Source: Hexactinellida sp. DTS-2022
Lineage: Eukaryota; Porifera; Hexactinellida
DNA length: 64,000 nt
Direction of reading: 5' to 3'
NCBI GenBank assembly: GCA_028753945.1
Contig: JAPNXP010000001.1
Span: forward strand, 8,856,501 to 8,920,500
Shown: positions 32,001 to 43,000 of the stretch, one piece after another
Layout: each line of letters opens with the position of its first letter
Position numbering within the stretch: the first letter of the stretch is position 1
The notes under the pieces: generated by a model
The model's database searches: none
Seen by the model: the letters and a program-made list of their open reading frames with translations, nothing else
Told to the model about the DNA's origin: nothing
Made by a program: the position numbers and the translations under genes

Positions 32001-35000
32001 TAAGCTAATCCTCCATTTATATCAGAACATGCTTAAACAGGTCTTAGACTTAGAACTGAGCAGCCTAAAGTTAGCTAAACTAAGCTTAACTCCATAATTG
32101 CATAAATGGGACTTCTAGTATTTCCAAAAGGAAAGCCACATGAAAGTCTTTATCTGCATTGAGTATTTGGATACAGTGGACTCCGCTTAATTGGCCACTT
32201 TTGACTGAATGTGCTTTAACCCAAATAACCGAAAATATTGCAATCTAAACTACTGTATATTTTTGTTCCGTAAATCTGTATATTTTCACCAATTAAGCGG
32301 GTCTACTGTCAGGCTTGTCAAAAGGTCCCGCATTGTCAGGTCAGGTCAGGTCAGGTCTTATATACAATATTTACGTTCAGGTCAGGTCAGGTCATGGTGG
32401 GAAAAAAATAATACAGGTCAGGTCAGGTCAGGTCTTTCACATTCTCAGTTCAATTTCAGGTCATTTTCAGGTCATTTCAGGTCAATTTCAGGTCATTTTC
32501 AGTTCATTTTCAGGTCATTTCAGGTCAATTTCAGGTCATTTTCAAGTCATTTTCAGGTCAATTTCAGCAGGGTTTCATGAGTCACCGAGTCATCTGACTC
32601 GTGACAAAATTCAGTGACTCGATGACTCGCGAGTCATCGAGTCAATCAAATGACTCGTGAAAAGTCCTGAATTTCAGGTCATTTCAGGTCATTTTCAGGT
32701 CAATTTCAGGTCATTTCAGGTTAAAAAAAGTTCAGGTCAGGTCAGGTCAGGTCAAAATCATGCAAGATTAGGTTCAGGTCAGGTCAGGTCAGGTCAAGGC
32801 GTTCAGAAAATAGGTTCAGGTCACTCAAAGGTCAGGTCAGGTCAGGTCATGACCTGACCTTTTGACAAGCCTGTACTACTGTAATTGATTATTCCTTAGT
32901 AGCTCGCCATGTGTTATTCCCTGTAGTATAACTATCAATGCACTATTCCTGTCTCCTATTCAGCTAGTTTCCATTGCAGGTGTCCCGAGGAGCCTGCACT
33001 ATAAGACGTACGACAGTAACGACTCAGTTTAAGGACTCTCTCCAGGCCCTGATGGGCAGTCTGAATGCTGCACACCCTTACTTTGTCCGCTGTATTAAGC
33101 CTAACAATCAGAAAGCTCCAGAGCAATTCGAACACCGCATTGTTCTGAACCAGCTCAGATACTCCGGCATGATGGAGACCGTTAAGATCCGCCGGGCTGG
33201 CTATCCGGTCCGACGGGACCAAAATATGTTTATTGACCGTTTCTACATTTTGGCTAAGGTGGTCACCGGCTCATCCCTCAAACTCCCCATGGAGAATCCT
33301 ACGCCCATAATTCGTCAGCTGCTCACGGAGTACGACCCCGATAGCAAGCTGTGGCAGCTGGGCAGCTCTAAGGTGTTCATGAAGGAACAGCTGGAGAACA
33401 AACTGGAGGCGGAGCGGGACCTGGCCTACAGAGCCTACATAAACATAATAGGATCCTACATATACACGTTTGTGCTCAGGAGGAGGTTTCTGAAGATCCG
33501 GGAAGCGGCCGTATTGATTCAGAAGCACGTCAGGTAGTTTGACAGCTGGCTGGTAGAGAGCTCTGTTTATGTGTCTCTAGACGGCAGATAGCCATGCGTC
33601 GCTTCGCGGAGATGCGCCGAGCAGCCGTCTCTCTGCAGAGGTTCGCGCGCGGGTTCCTGGCGCGCAAGCGGTACCAGCGGCTGCTGCGACAGAAGCGCGA
33701 GGAGGAGGAGCGCCGGCGCCGCGAGGAGGAGGAGAAGGAGCGGCGGAGGAGAGAGGAGCTCCTGCGACTCGAGATGGAGAACAAGAAGCGGGAAGCCCAG
33801 CTGCTCAAGAAACAGCTGGAGGAGGAGGAGGCCAGGAAGGTCCTGGTAAGTACACACACACACACACTGTGTCTGCTCAGTTCTTATGGCGCCGTAGGCA
33901 CGGATAGAGGAGGAGCGGTCCACGCAGGAAGCTATCGTCAGGTTCCACGAGCTGCAGGACAAGAGGAGGAGCAGAGCCGACTTTACCCCCGCCCCCACCC
34001 CAGAGCTGCCGCCTCCGCCTCTGCCGCACCTGACACCAGGGATGCTGGGCCCCGAGGAGATGAGGACGAGAGGGGACTCGCCCGGGTACTCCGAGCTGAG
34101 TCTCAACTCCTCTCTGACGGAGGAGGAGATGCAAAGGGTGGAGCAGGAGGCCCTCACACACATTCTAGATCTGGACGCGTGTCTCAAGGAAGAAGAGACC
34201 CGTTCTGAAATGTAAGCTCTTCTTTGAGAGTATTTGTACCTCTCTGATCTAACAAACACTGACACTTCAATACTTACGCGGTAACTTGCTAGAGTTCCAC
34301 ATACCTTTATCCAGTCTAGCTATTGGCAGGAAGCCGGGATATAGGGAATCTACCTTACCTGTTTACTCAACAGAATCTATGTAGGATAACCTGTTTCTCG
34401 ACAAAATCTATGTAGGGTATCGTATTGAGCTTCTGGAGTGCTTGCATGTCGTGTATTTAGGACGCAATAGCTCACGAGACTATAATTACATATCAATCAA
34501 TATAGTTACCTGGTGAGCCCCACTTCGTCCTTTGACCACGAGAACGAGATGGAGGAGAGAGAGAGGTTCGCTTCCATTCAGCGGGCGCTCGGGATCCCCG
34601 GGTCAGACCTGTACAGCATGACCATGGACGGGTTCCTCTACCTGAGAGGGGGGCGTGTCAACGCGTGGAAGCGCCGCTGGTGCGTGCTGAGGGAGCAGAC
34701 CTTCATGTACTTCAAGAACAAGCAGGACTCCCTAAAGCAGGGCTGGATCAACAAGAAGAGCCACAAGCGGACCGGCACTCTCGCCAAGCGCACCCAGATG
34801 AAGCGGCAGTTCTTCGTGCTCCGCGGGGCCCAGCTCTCCTACTACGAGTCGGACGAGGAGGACGCCCGGGCCCTGAACACGCTGGACATCCGCAGCTGCA
34901 CCACCGTATGCGACGAGGGCAGTCGCAACAACATGTTCTCCGTCACCAACGTGGACAAGACGTACGTGTTCTCCACAGATTCGCAGGAGGAGAAGCGCGA

Positions 35001-38000
35001 GTGGATGGACCTCCTGCGGCGCGTGAAGTACCTGACCGAGAGCCAGCTGGACAAGCTGCAGCTCTGCGTGGAGGCGGACCCGCGCAACGCGATGGGGTCT
35101 CTGGATCTAGATCTCATCGATGACGTCAGCGCCACTAAGCAGAGCAATCGCCCCAACTCCTTCGCTATCATAATGGCGCACCGCGTAATGGTGCTGTCAG
35201 CTGACAAGCAGGACGAGATGAACAGGTCGGTGCTCCTAGCAATAATTAAGCGCTCAGTGGTGTACAGGTGTGTTTAGGTGGGTGAGCGTTCTGAAGCCGA
35301 GCTACCGCGCTATCCACACGCAGGGGCTGGAGATAATCCGGAAGGGATACCTGATAAAGGAGCGAGAGGGGGAGGGCAGTCTGTTGGGCAGCATATCTCG
35401 CAAGAAGCGCTTCTACGTGCTGACGCGCGACGGACTGAGCTACTACCGGTCCGAGGACAGCTGGCTGATGGGACAGATCCGACTGGACAGTCTCTGCAGT
35501 CTGGTGCTGCCCAACGAGCTCACTGCCAGGGAGACCGACAGGTGGACATTCATGCTGAACACGCGCAAGAAGTCGTACCTGCTGGGGTGTGTCTCGGAGC
35601 AGGACTACCAGGAGTGGGTGTACGCTGTCAACAATGTTATATTCAACAAGCCGGTTATCGAGACCCCCACTGAGAAGCTCATCAACTTCATAGTGCAGAC
35701 TCGGATACCCAGGAGGCCGCACGTACTGGACGAGGTAGGGCTTATAGCGATTGTATTATTTAGGGTTTTAATTCATAAAACGAATCGAGCCCTAAACGAA
35801 CGCATACTAGAATAAGGGTTTTTTTAAGGCCGATCTTGGTGTAAATTTTGCCACAAGATTTTTTTAATTAGACCACAATTATGGGTCGGCCGCGGTCGCT
35901 GCAGTGTTGAGTTACACCAAGGTCTCAACCTTAAAAAAACCCTGCTAGAATATTATATAAAAAACATTTCATCATGGTAACATAGAAGCTGCAAACATTT
36001 CCTTTTAATTATACGTACTTCTTCTACACATCTACTAAATTGGGAAATTCTCGAAATATTCTGACACTCGAAACGAATCTGAACATTTCCTATTTATACA
36101 GTCAGAAGCTATTAATTAAGCGTTAGAACGCTACTTGAGTACTTGTTACTTACATTGGAAATCTAAGAATATTCCTATAATACAGTTATACGAGTATCTC
36201 CGTAGGTGTATCGTCTCTACTCGCGGATCCTCAGTCACCAATCCACGCCCATCAAGTTCCCTCTGCTGGCCCTCCCCTACGGGAAGCCCATCCTGCTGGC
36301 CTCCAAGGCTCGGGAGTACGAGACGCTGCACGCAGAGGCCGTCAGTGCGTTCAGCACGCTGCTGAACCACGAGCAGCTCTCAGACCCTATCCCGGTCACG
36401 CAGAGTGTTATTAACACCTGCTACGACGTGGAGGATCTGCGCAGCGAGATATTCTGTCAGCTGATCAAGCAGACGAGCAGCGCCAGTCTGGACTCCCTGC
36501 CGGTGCTCAGGTGCTGGCAGTTCCTCTGCTGTCTCTGCTGGTGCTTCGTGCCGGACCGGTCTATCCTCAAGTACCTCAGGTACAGGCTCTTATAGTGCGG
36601 TAGAACTCGGTTACAGCGTGCTCGTAGTACGTACACTCGGATAATAAATTCAGTGCAGTAGAACCTCGTTGATATGAACACTAGGGGAACCACAAAATAT
36701 GTTTGCCTTATCGGCTTATCCCGAATTCGTAAAAACTGGTGTTATTTGTATGAAAAGCCTTTAAGGGGAGTCAGGGGACTGAAATAGTGTTCGTATTAAC
36801 TGGAGTTTCGTACTAACCGTGTTCGTACTAACGAGGTTCTACTGTACTTATTTTCCACTATAACGGAGTTCTACAGTAGTACATACATTCCTAAGTACGT
36901 ATATAATCTCACTTGCTTGTAGAATACACCTGAGAAGAAGTATAGATAAGAACCCTGAGACAGAAATCCAGAAGTTCGCCGAGTTCGCGACGGAGGGTCT
37001 GAACCGAGTTAAGCCGAGAGAGTTCCCGCCCAGCAAGGACGAGATATCCGCCCTCCTCGGGAGGAGAACCATGAAGGTTAAAGTCAACTGCTACAGCGGC
37101 GGCGCCTGTGACATACAGATAAACTCCCACACCACTGCTGGGGAGGTGGTCAAGCGGCTCTGCATCGGTCTGGGCATCACTCAGGACAACAACAAGTTTG
37201 CTCTGTTTGAGACTTCTCGCGACATTAGCAAGTTCATTGAGAACAAAGCGATAGTCGCAGATGTCCTCTCCAAGCACGAGCGATTCATTGAGTACGACTT
37301 CGACGCTGGACAGTGCCACCTGTTCTTCCGCATTCTGTGCACTATCAACCCCACTGCTGTCTCTTTCAACACGATAGAGTATGCCCTGATGGTGGAGCAG
37401 GCGCACGAGAATGTGGTGAGCGGGTTCTTCCCCGCCTCCCAGCGGAGTCTCATCAAGCTGGCCGCCTTGCATCTGCAGTTCACTCAGGGGGACTACGAGT
37501 CCGGCACTGCTATAAAAGACATCACCAAGGAGTACCCGCTGAACAAGGTTAAGGAGGACTCCCGGGAACACAAGGAGTCAGCCTCGCTCTTCAACAAGAA
37601 CACGCTAAAGGGACTGGGCAAGGACACGATGAAGCGTCTTAAAGACACCAACATAGACGAGATGCTGGCTAACGAAATGGCGCTACAGTCAGTTAAGGGA
37701 CAGGTGACAGATTTCTGGCGGAAGTTGATAGGAATGGCAGAGGAGGTGGCGTTCGAGGAGTATATGAATATTCTGAATGAATGGCCTGGGTTTGGTTCCA
37801 CCTTTTTCAATGTTCAATACACTGAGAAGGACGACAGACTGCCTCGCAACATGTGGCTGGGCATGAGTGTGAAGGGAGTGCAGTTGTACAAACGTGGGGA
37901 CACACACCCTATCACCGAACATTCCTATGACCTCATCAACAGCTACGAAGCCATCGGACAGAATTACATCAAGCTACATTTCTCGGATGAGACACAGGAT

Positions 38001-38117
38001 ATCAGATTGGAGACCTCTAAAGTTTTGGAGATTTGCAAGATTCTCAATGCCTTCACGGCATTCACTCACGCCAACCAATTCTCCGCTGACCACTTACTTT
38101 CTCTGACTACCTCTTAG
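29039..38117 (+). CDS. MYO10: Unconventional myosin X, 11 exons, 1914 aa
   Basis: Exons inferred from frame and GT/AG: 29039-29629, 29916-30330, 30391-30698, 30929-31480, 32980-33533, 33581-33845, 33898-34211, 34506-35225, 35278-35734, 36206-36579, 36923-38117. They join into one frame of 5,745 nt. The motor has P-loop GESGAGKT (163-170), switch I NDNSSRFG (218-225) and switch II DIFGFE (446-451), plus the RCIKPN and [12 protein letters not shown] motifs. Two clear IQ motifs (around 790-840; a first one may be degenerate) lead into a charged single-helix stretch (about 847-900). Then come tandem PH domains in the split-PH arrangement of MYO10 (about 1040-1370), MyTH4 (about 1370-1560) and FERM (about 1565-1912). 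It is a plus-end-directed filopodial motor that binds PIP3, integrins and microtubules in vertebrates. Intron 4 uses a GC donor; introns 2, 5, 6 and 8 are 47-60 bp. Confidence 0.95.
30736..30917. mobile_element. pogo-like MITE in MYO10 intron 3 (182 bp)
   Basis: CTGTGGAACCTAGTTAATAC / ...CTAACGAGGTTCTACTG inverted ends are flanked by TA (30734-30735, 30918-30919). It occupies most of the 230-bp intron and ends 11 bp before the exon-4 acceptor. Sister copies are at 36656-36844 and 58880-59040. Confidence 0.85.
32174..32308. mobile_element. pogo-like MITE in MYO10 intron 4
   Basis: CAGTGGACTCCGCTTAATTG / CAATTAAGCGGGTCTACTG termini with TA at the left (32172-32173). The right TA is displaced by the adjacent hAT insertion and reappears at 32882-32883. 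Confidence 0.8.
32310..32873. mobile_element. hAT-type element of CAGGT(C) units in MYO10 intron 4 (564 bp)
   Basis: Ends CAGGCTTGTCAAAAGGTC / GACCTTTTGACAAGCCTG. Flanks TCTACTGT (32302-32309) and T(A)CTACTGT (32874-32882), an 8-bp duplication with one inserted base. The interior is (CAGGT)n runs alternating with 'tttcaggtcattttcaggtc' units and a GAGTCA/TGACTC palindromic patch at 32578-32660. Confidence 0.85.
35815..35944. mobile_element. hAT-type MITE in MYO10 intron 9 (130 bp)
   Basis: AGGGTTTTTTTAAGG / CCTTAAAAAAACCCTG inverted ends with CTAGAATA on both sides (35807-35814, 35945-35952). The first C of the left end is missing. Confidence 0.8.
36656..36844. mobile_element. pogo-like MITE in MYO10 intron 10 (189 bp)
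   Basis: CAGTAGAACCTCGTTGATAT / ...TACTAACGAGGTTCTACTG; TA follows the right end, the left flank is TG. Same family as the intron 3 copy. Confidence 0.85.
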
Positions 38118-38454
38118 CATCACTTCTAAGCTAATTATGCAATGCCGTGTACATTAATCTTTTAGAGTGCTCGTCCTCCTACCACTGCGTTATATAACTT
38201 ATATCCTTATTGTGACTTGTTAATATAATTTATGAAGTAATAACTGTAAATATTGCACTATTTCTGTATGAGAATTATTCATTTAGCTTAGAGCATTCAG
38301 TACTCTGCACCTTATTCTCTTAGAACTCACTTTGTTATATCTAAGGATAGTTTCTTACTAATGAGCTTTTATGAATTTATATATTATCTTTATATTATAA
38401 TTTGGGGATCTAACCTTACTAGATACACATTTGTATAAAATTAACAAATAGGAT
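38118..38454. other. MYO10 3' flank
   Basis: AT-rich sequence directly after the stop, probably 3'UTR. No canonical AATAAA is obvious close to the stop. Confidence 0.4.
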
Positions 38455-38905
38455 AGTGACTCGGTCTGCGGCCCTCGCTTGTATTTAAAGCACGTTGCAT
38501 TTCAAATTATGTGTCGTTGTCTAGCAGACTATTTATATCCGTGGACCCTAGCTATACATTTATACAAGGACATAGTAAATAGTATATTGGAAAATACTAC
38601 TCCAGTCAGCGCCAGTATTGTTGAGTATTTATGTTAATTGAAACAGATAATTCACTAGATATCAAAGCTCGTCCTGTGTATTAATATACCGACTCCAAAT
38701 AGAGATTTAAATATTACTAAGGAACTGTACAACTCCGTGTACCCCTGACTTTGTGCTGTGGAGAAGTTATTGTATTGATTCGTAATTATTATATAACAAA
38801 TAGACACAATGGAATGTTAGAAATGTCTGGTTAGACCAAAGGAATATAAAATAACTGATTGGATGCATTAATTTACTTTCAAACAATAAAATTACACCCT
38901 CAGTT
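38455..38905. repeat. Dispersed repeat shared with the 7076-8347 element
   Basis: 'gcggccctcgcttgtattta' ... 'tgtggagaagttattgtatt' ... 'gatt' matches 7378-7880. At 7.1-8.3 kb this is the interior of the Mutator-like element, so 38455 onward is probably a partial copy of that family. Confidence 0.75.
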
Positions 38906-38925
38906 AGGCACTTTGTTTCTTCAGG

Positions 38926-39545
38926 GCATGTCTCTTTTGGACATGTATCTTCTAGACATGTCTCTTCTGGACATGTCTCTTTTAGACATGTCTCTTTTGG
39001 ACATGTCTCTTTTAGACATGTCTCTTTTGGACATGTCTCTTTTGGACATGTCTCTTTTAGACATGTCTCTTCTGGACATGTCTCTTCTGGACATGTCTCT
39101 TCTGGACATGTCTCTTTTGGACATGTCTCTTCTAGACATGTCTCTTCTGGACATGTCTTTTCTGGACATGTCCCTTCTAGACATGTCTCTTCTGGACATG
39201 TCTCTTCTAGACATGTCTCTTTTGGACATGTCTCTTCTGGACATGTCTCTTCTGGACATGTCTCTTTTAGACATGTCTCTTCTAGACATGTCTCTTCTAG
39301 ACATGTCTCTTCTAGACATGTCTCTTCTGGACATGTCTTTTCTGGACATGTCCCTTCTAGACATGTCTCTTCTGGACATGTCTCTTCTAGACATGTCTCT
39401 TCTGGACATGTCTCTTTTGGACATGTCTCTTTTGGACATGTCTCTTCTGGACATGTCTCTTCTGGACATGTCTCTTTTAGACATGTCTCTTCTAGACATG
39501 TCTCTTCCGGACATGTCTCTTCTGGACATGTCTCTTCTAGAGTCT
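38926..39545. repeat. 15-bp tandem satellite, GGACATGTCTCTTCT (about 40 copies)
   Basis: The unit (G/A)GACATGTCTCTT(T/C)T repeats with exact 15-bp period and only a few substitutions at two or three positions. Higher-order blocks recur (39121-39180 resembles 39301-39360), indicating recent segmental expansion. The period is a multiple of three, so long frames are open on both strands (LLDMS / RRDMS repeats). I read these as artefacts. Confidence 0.95.
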
Positions 39546-40038
39546 AGAGGTGAGCGTCGTGTTCAATTTTTCTTTAAGACTAACACGAACACGAAAGTCC
39601 TCCTATGAGCCCCGAAGTCCTCCTATGAGCATTTTACCCAAAACACACCTTTTAATTTTTTACAATTTAATTAGTCAGCACCTTTAGGTGTGATAAGATT
39701 TTAAAAATTACCCTTAGTGTAAATTCTTGATAATTTGCTGGAAAATTTCGCATTAATATTGATTCGTACCCTCCATGAAGTGCCAGGTACTTCATGGGTG
39801 TACCTTTCAAAATGGGACTCACCACCTGGCTATGGGTCAAGTATCTGCCGATTGATTCCCCTGGAGTTGTATCCCGTTTATTCATAAAAGTATGGGAGCG
39901 AGCCCCCACCCGTTCCCACAGCATAATACCACTGGCCTCAGGGGCTATTCATCAAACGAAATTACTAAGAAATAATTTGTACAATAAGGAATAAACTAAT
40001 CTCAGATATAATAAATCCTAAAGAGAGTGATAAAATGA
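39546..40038. other. Intergenic between the satellite and TBCD
   Basis: Contains a short tandem duplication 'gtcctcctatgagc' (39598-39630) and a hairpin GAAGTGCCAGGTACTTC (39777-39795). Nothing else seen. Confidence 0.5.
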
Positions 40039-43000
40039 TTAAAACGGTCGCTGCACAAAATCATTAAACGTGAAGTCCTGCGGCGCTTTCTGAGCTTCGC
40101 TTTCACTCCCTCCCACTGGCGTCCTAGCGCTAGGCACGGGGACATTCAGGAGCTCGCACAGTCGGTCTCTGGGCGCCCTCACGTCCTCCACTAACAGGTT
40201 CCACGGAGCCTCGGTGAGAATCTGACTCACCTCCTCCACCGCGTCAGAGGACATCAGCTCCTCGTAGGTCACCAGCGTCAGGTGCAGCTGCTCCGCTGCC
40301 ACCTTCCGCACGCGCGGGAAGGCCGGGTGGCAGAGAATGTCCATCAGGTGAGAGAGCGCCTTGGTCTGCACAGGCCCCTCGAACTGTAGCAGCCCACAGA
40401 ATACGTCAATGCTTGCGAGAACGCGCTTAACGTCCTTGGTTCTCCTTGTGCAGGATTGAGTGTACGTGAAGAGGAGGTCCGGGAATGAGCCGGGGTCCCC
40501 GCTGTACACCTCGAAGCAGGCGTTGGTGAGCAGACTGTCCGTCAGCTTGAGGAAGGGAACCAGCAAGCGCGGCTGCTTTATGCAGTCTCTGTAGACGTCT
40601 ATGAGACTAGCTGAGAACTTGTCCAGCAATCCCTGGTCCTGGGACAGCTCTTTGATCTGGTCGAGTAGACAGCTGCTGGCTGCTCGAATAACTGATTCGG
40701 CTACGCCGCCGATGGAAATAACGAGTCCCGATAGCACAGACTTGCGGTAGGCATCCAAGTTAATTGCTCTGACGGTGACACTGAAGGACTGGGCGGGGGT
40801 AATGAGGTCGGAGGCGTCTACAGGGAACATCTCTCTCAGCTGGGAGAGATGCGGGATGTGTGGGACCTCTATAGATGTTGTGTGCAGCAGAGCTATGATA
40901 GAGGAGCAGGCCACGTATCTGATGCGGTCTATCTTCTCGTTGGCCTGCTTGATCAGCCCGCAGAGCATCTCCACACACCACTCCTCCCTGAAGAGCTCCC
41001 TCTGCTGGGAGATAACCTGCTGGGAGAGCGACACCAGCACCCGCATGCTGGTCTCCCTCACCACTGCGCCTATGTCCCCTCTGTTGTCGATAGCGTAGTT
41101 CCGCAGAGCCTCGAACAGACACGCGTACACCTCTGCGAGGAGAGCGGGGGTAACGCCCTCGGGAGAGATGCCCACAGTCCGACAGATGCTGCCGATAGAG
41201 GCAACGGCGTCCCTCCTCGCCTCTGTGAATATCGCCTGCTCCATGTCGTCGCGCGTGGCGCAGGCCATCAGGGCCCGTAGGATGCTGTCTAGGTTGTGGC
41301 TGGCGGCGTAGAAGGAGGAGGGGAGCGCCCCCAGAGCCAGCGAGAATCCCATTCGAGCGAAGTGCACGCTGGACTTGAGCTGCTCCAGCCCATTACGCAC
41401 CAGTGCGCTGAGCACTGCCGCGAGGGAGTCGGCTGGCAGGCTCTGGTAGCAGTGCGCGCAGACCTCTCTGAAGGCCTCCAGCGCCCGCTCCTGGGTCGCG
41501 CGGTCCGGGTCCTGCAGGTTCTCGTCCAGAGAGGCTCGCCACACCGCCAGCACCTGCTCAGTAGCGGGGAGGTGCGAGAGCGCCATCTTCTCGATGAACT
41601 TCATCGCCGCGGGACGGAGGATCTTCCCCCCCTGGCCGCGATACAGCTTTGCACTCTCCAGGTTACTCGCGATTCCTTGCAGTTCAGCTACCCGTTCGCT
41701 GCCGAGGATATCCTGAATGGAACGTTGCGAGTCGACTTGAGAGAGCGCGTGCACTATGTGCGCTATTCCCAGCAGCACGCCGTGTCTCTGCTGCAGGTCG
41801 ATAGCCAGAGTCTGCGGCACCAGTCGCGGCAGGACTCTCTCGGTGAAGTAGGGCGTGTCCAGCGGCGCGAGTCTCCCCAGGGCCTGAGCCGAGAGCTCCC
41901 GCAGCCCCAGGTCCCAGTGCAGCAGCTTCTTCTGACACAGCTCGTCCACTATCGCGCGTCGGTACTCCTCGAACTGAGAGACACTGCTGCTCAGTTGGAG
42001 GTACGTGTGGTTTCTATTCGACACAGCGTGGTAATCCATGGTCACCACCAGCTCCATCCCGTGCGGAAACGTGCCCAGACGGCCTACGCTCTCCTGGAAG
42101 GCGGCGGAGGCTGCTTTCCTACAGTTTACTTCTCTGTCGAACAGAGACACATTCACCAGCGCCTGTGCCAGCTCCTTCACGTAGCACTGCAGCAGATTTG
42201 AGTCGTAAGCCCGCGCGAAGGCCCAGCACACGAAGCAAGCGGCGTCCCTGACATGCGCGCCCACGCTGGAGGCTCCTCTCTTCTCGTCGTATACCAGTCC
42301 CTGCAGGACAAGCGGAACCACCTGCTCCAGACGGTCAGGAAGCAGGACTCCCCTCCTGGCCAGCTCCGCCAGGGCCAGACAGCCCCCGTGCCAGCCCGAG
42401 TCGCTCTGTCGCACGGAGAAGAACTCCAGGATGCTCTGCACTACGTCATCAGCGTTGGACTGGGAGAGCCGGCTGGAGATCCTGCCCAGTCCCTTGGCAG
42501 CGGACCACCTGACTATGGTGTCTCTGTCCGAGAGGCCCTCCAGCAGCAGCTCCAGGACCTCCTCCACCGCCTCCGGGACGCTCTCCTCCGCCCCCTCGGC
42601 CGCCACGGGCCCCAGCTCGGTGCTCAGAGCCACCGCCGCGCTCCTGTCGGCCTCCAGCTGAGCGCGGAACTTTTCGGGGTCCAGGGCCTGCAGCAAGGAG
42701 CGGCTCCCCCGCTGGTACCGCCAGGCGGCCGGTCTGGCTCGCAGGAACGAGAGGCCGGCTCTCTGCAGCACTTTGCAGTTCAGCTTACGGATGATGGTGT
42801 GCTTGTTGGAGAAGAGGCTCAGAGCTTTGATTCGTTCCAAGACAGTCGGGGAGTACTTGACTATTTCCTCCCGCTTGCTGAACTTGTAGAGCGTGGAGAG
42901 GGACAGGAGGATGCCGCTGAGGATGCTCAGTCCGCCCGTGGGACTCCCCGCTGCCTTCTCGAGGGTCACGAAGCTCCACTCCAGGTAGTCCTCCAGTCTG

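Larger units (their letters stand above)
31481..32979 (+). other. MYO10 intron 4 with GC-AG boundaries
   Basis: The exon 4 end CAACAG is followed by GCGAGT, and the acceptor is CATTGCAG. Only the GC donor at 31481 keeps phase 0 with exon 5; the nearby GT at 31485 would shift the frame. At 1.5 kb it is the largest intron and is filled by two nested transposons. Confidence 0.8.

Noticed and set aside
32209-32617. ORFs within MYO10 intron 4
   Set aside because: They read CAGGTC repeat arrays of the intronic hAT element; not part of the myosin frame.
38926-39545. CRISPR-like array
   Set aside because: The unit is a contiguous 15-bp tandem repeat with no variable spacers, in a eukaryotic context.
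38859-39608. 249-codon ORF of LLDMS repeats (and antisense RRDMS ORF)
   Set aside because: It is a translation of a 15-bp satellite; the period divisible by three keeps several frames open on both strands, and no unique flanking domain exists.
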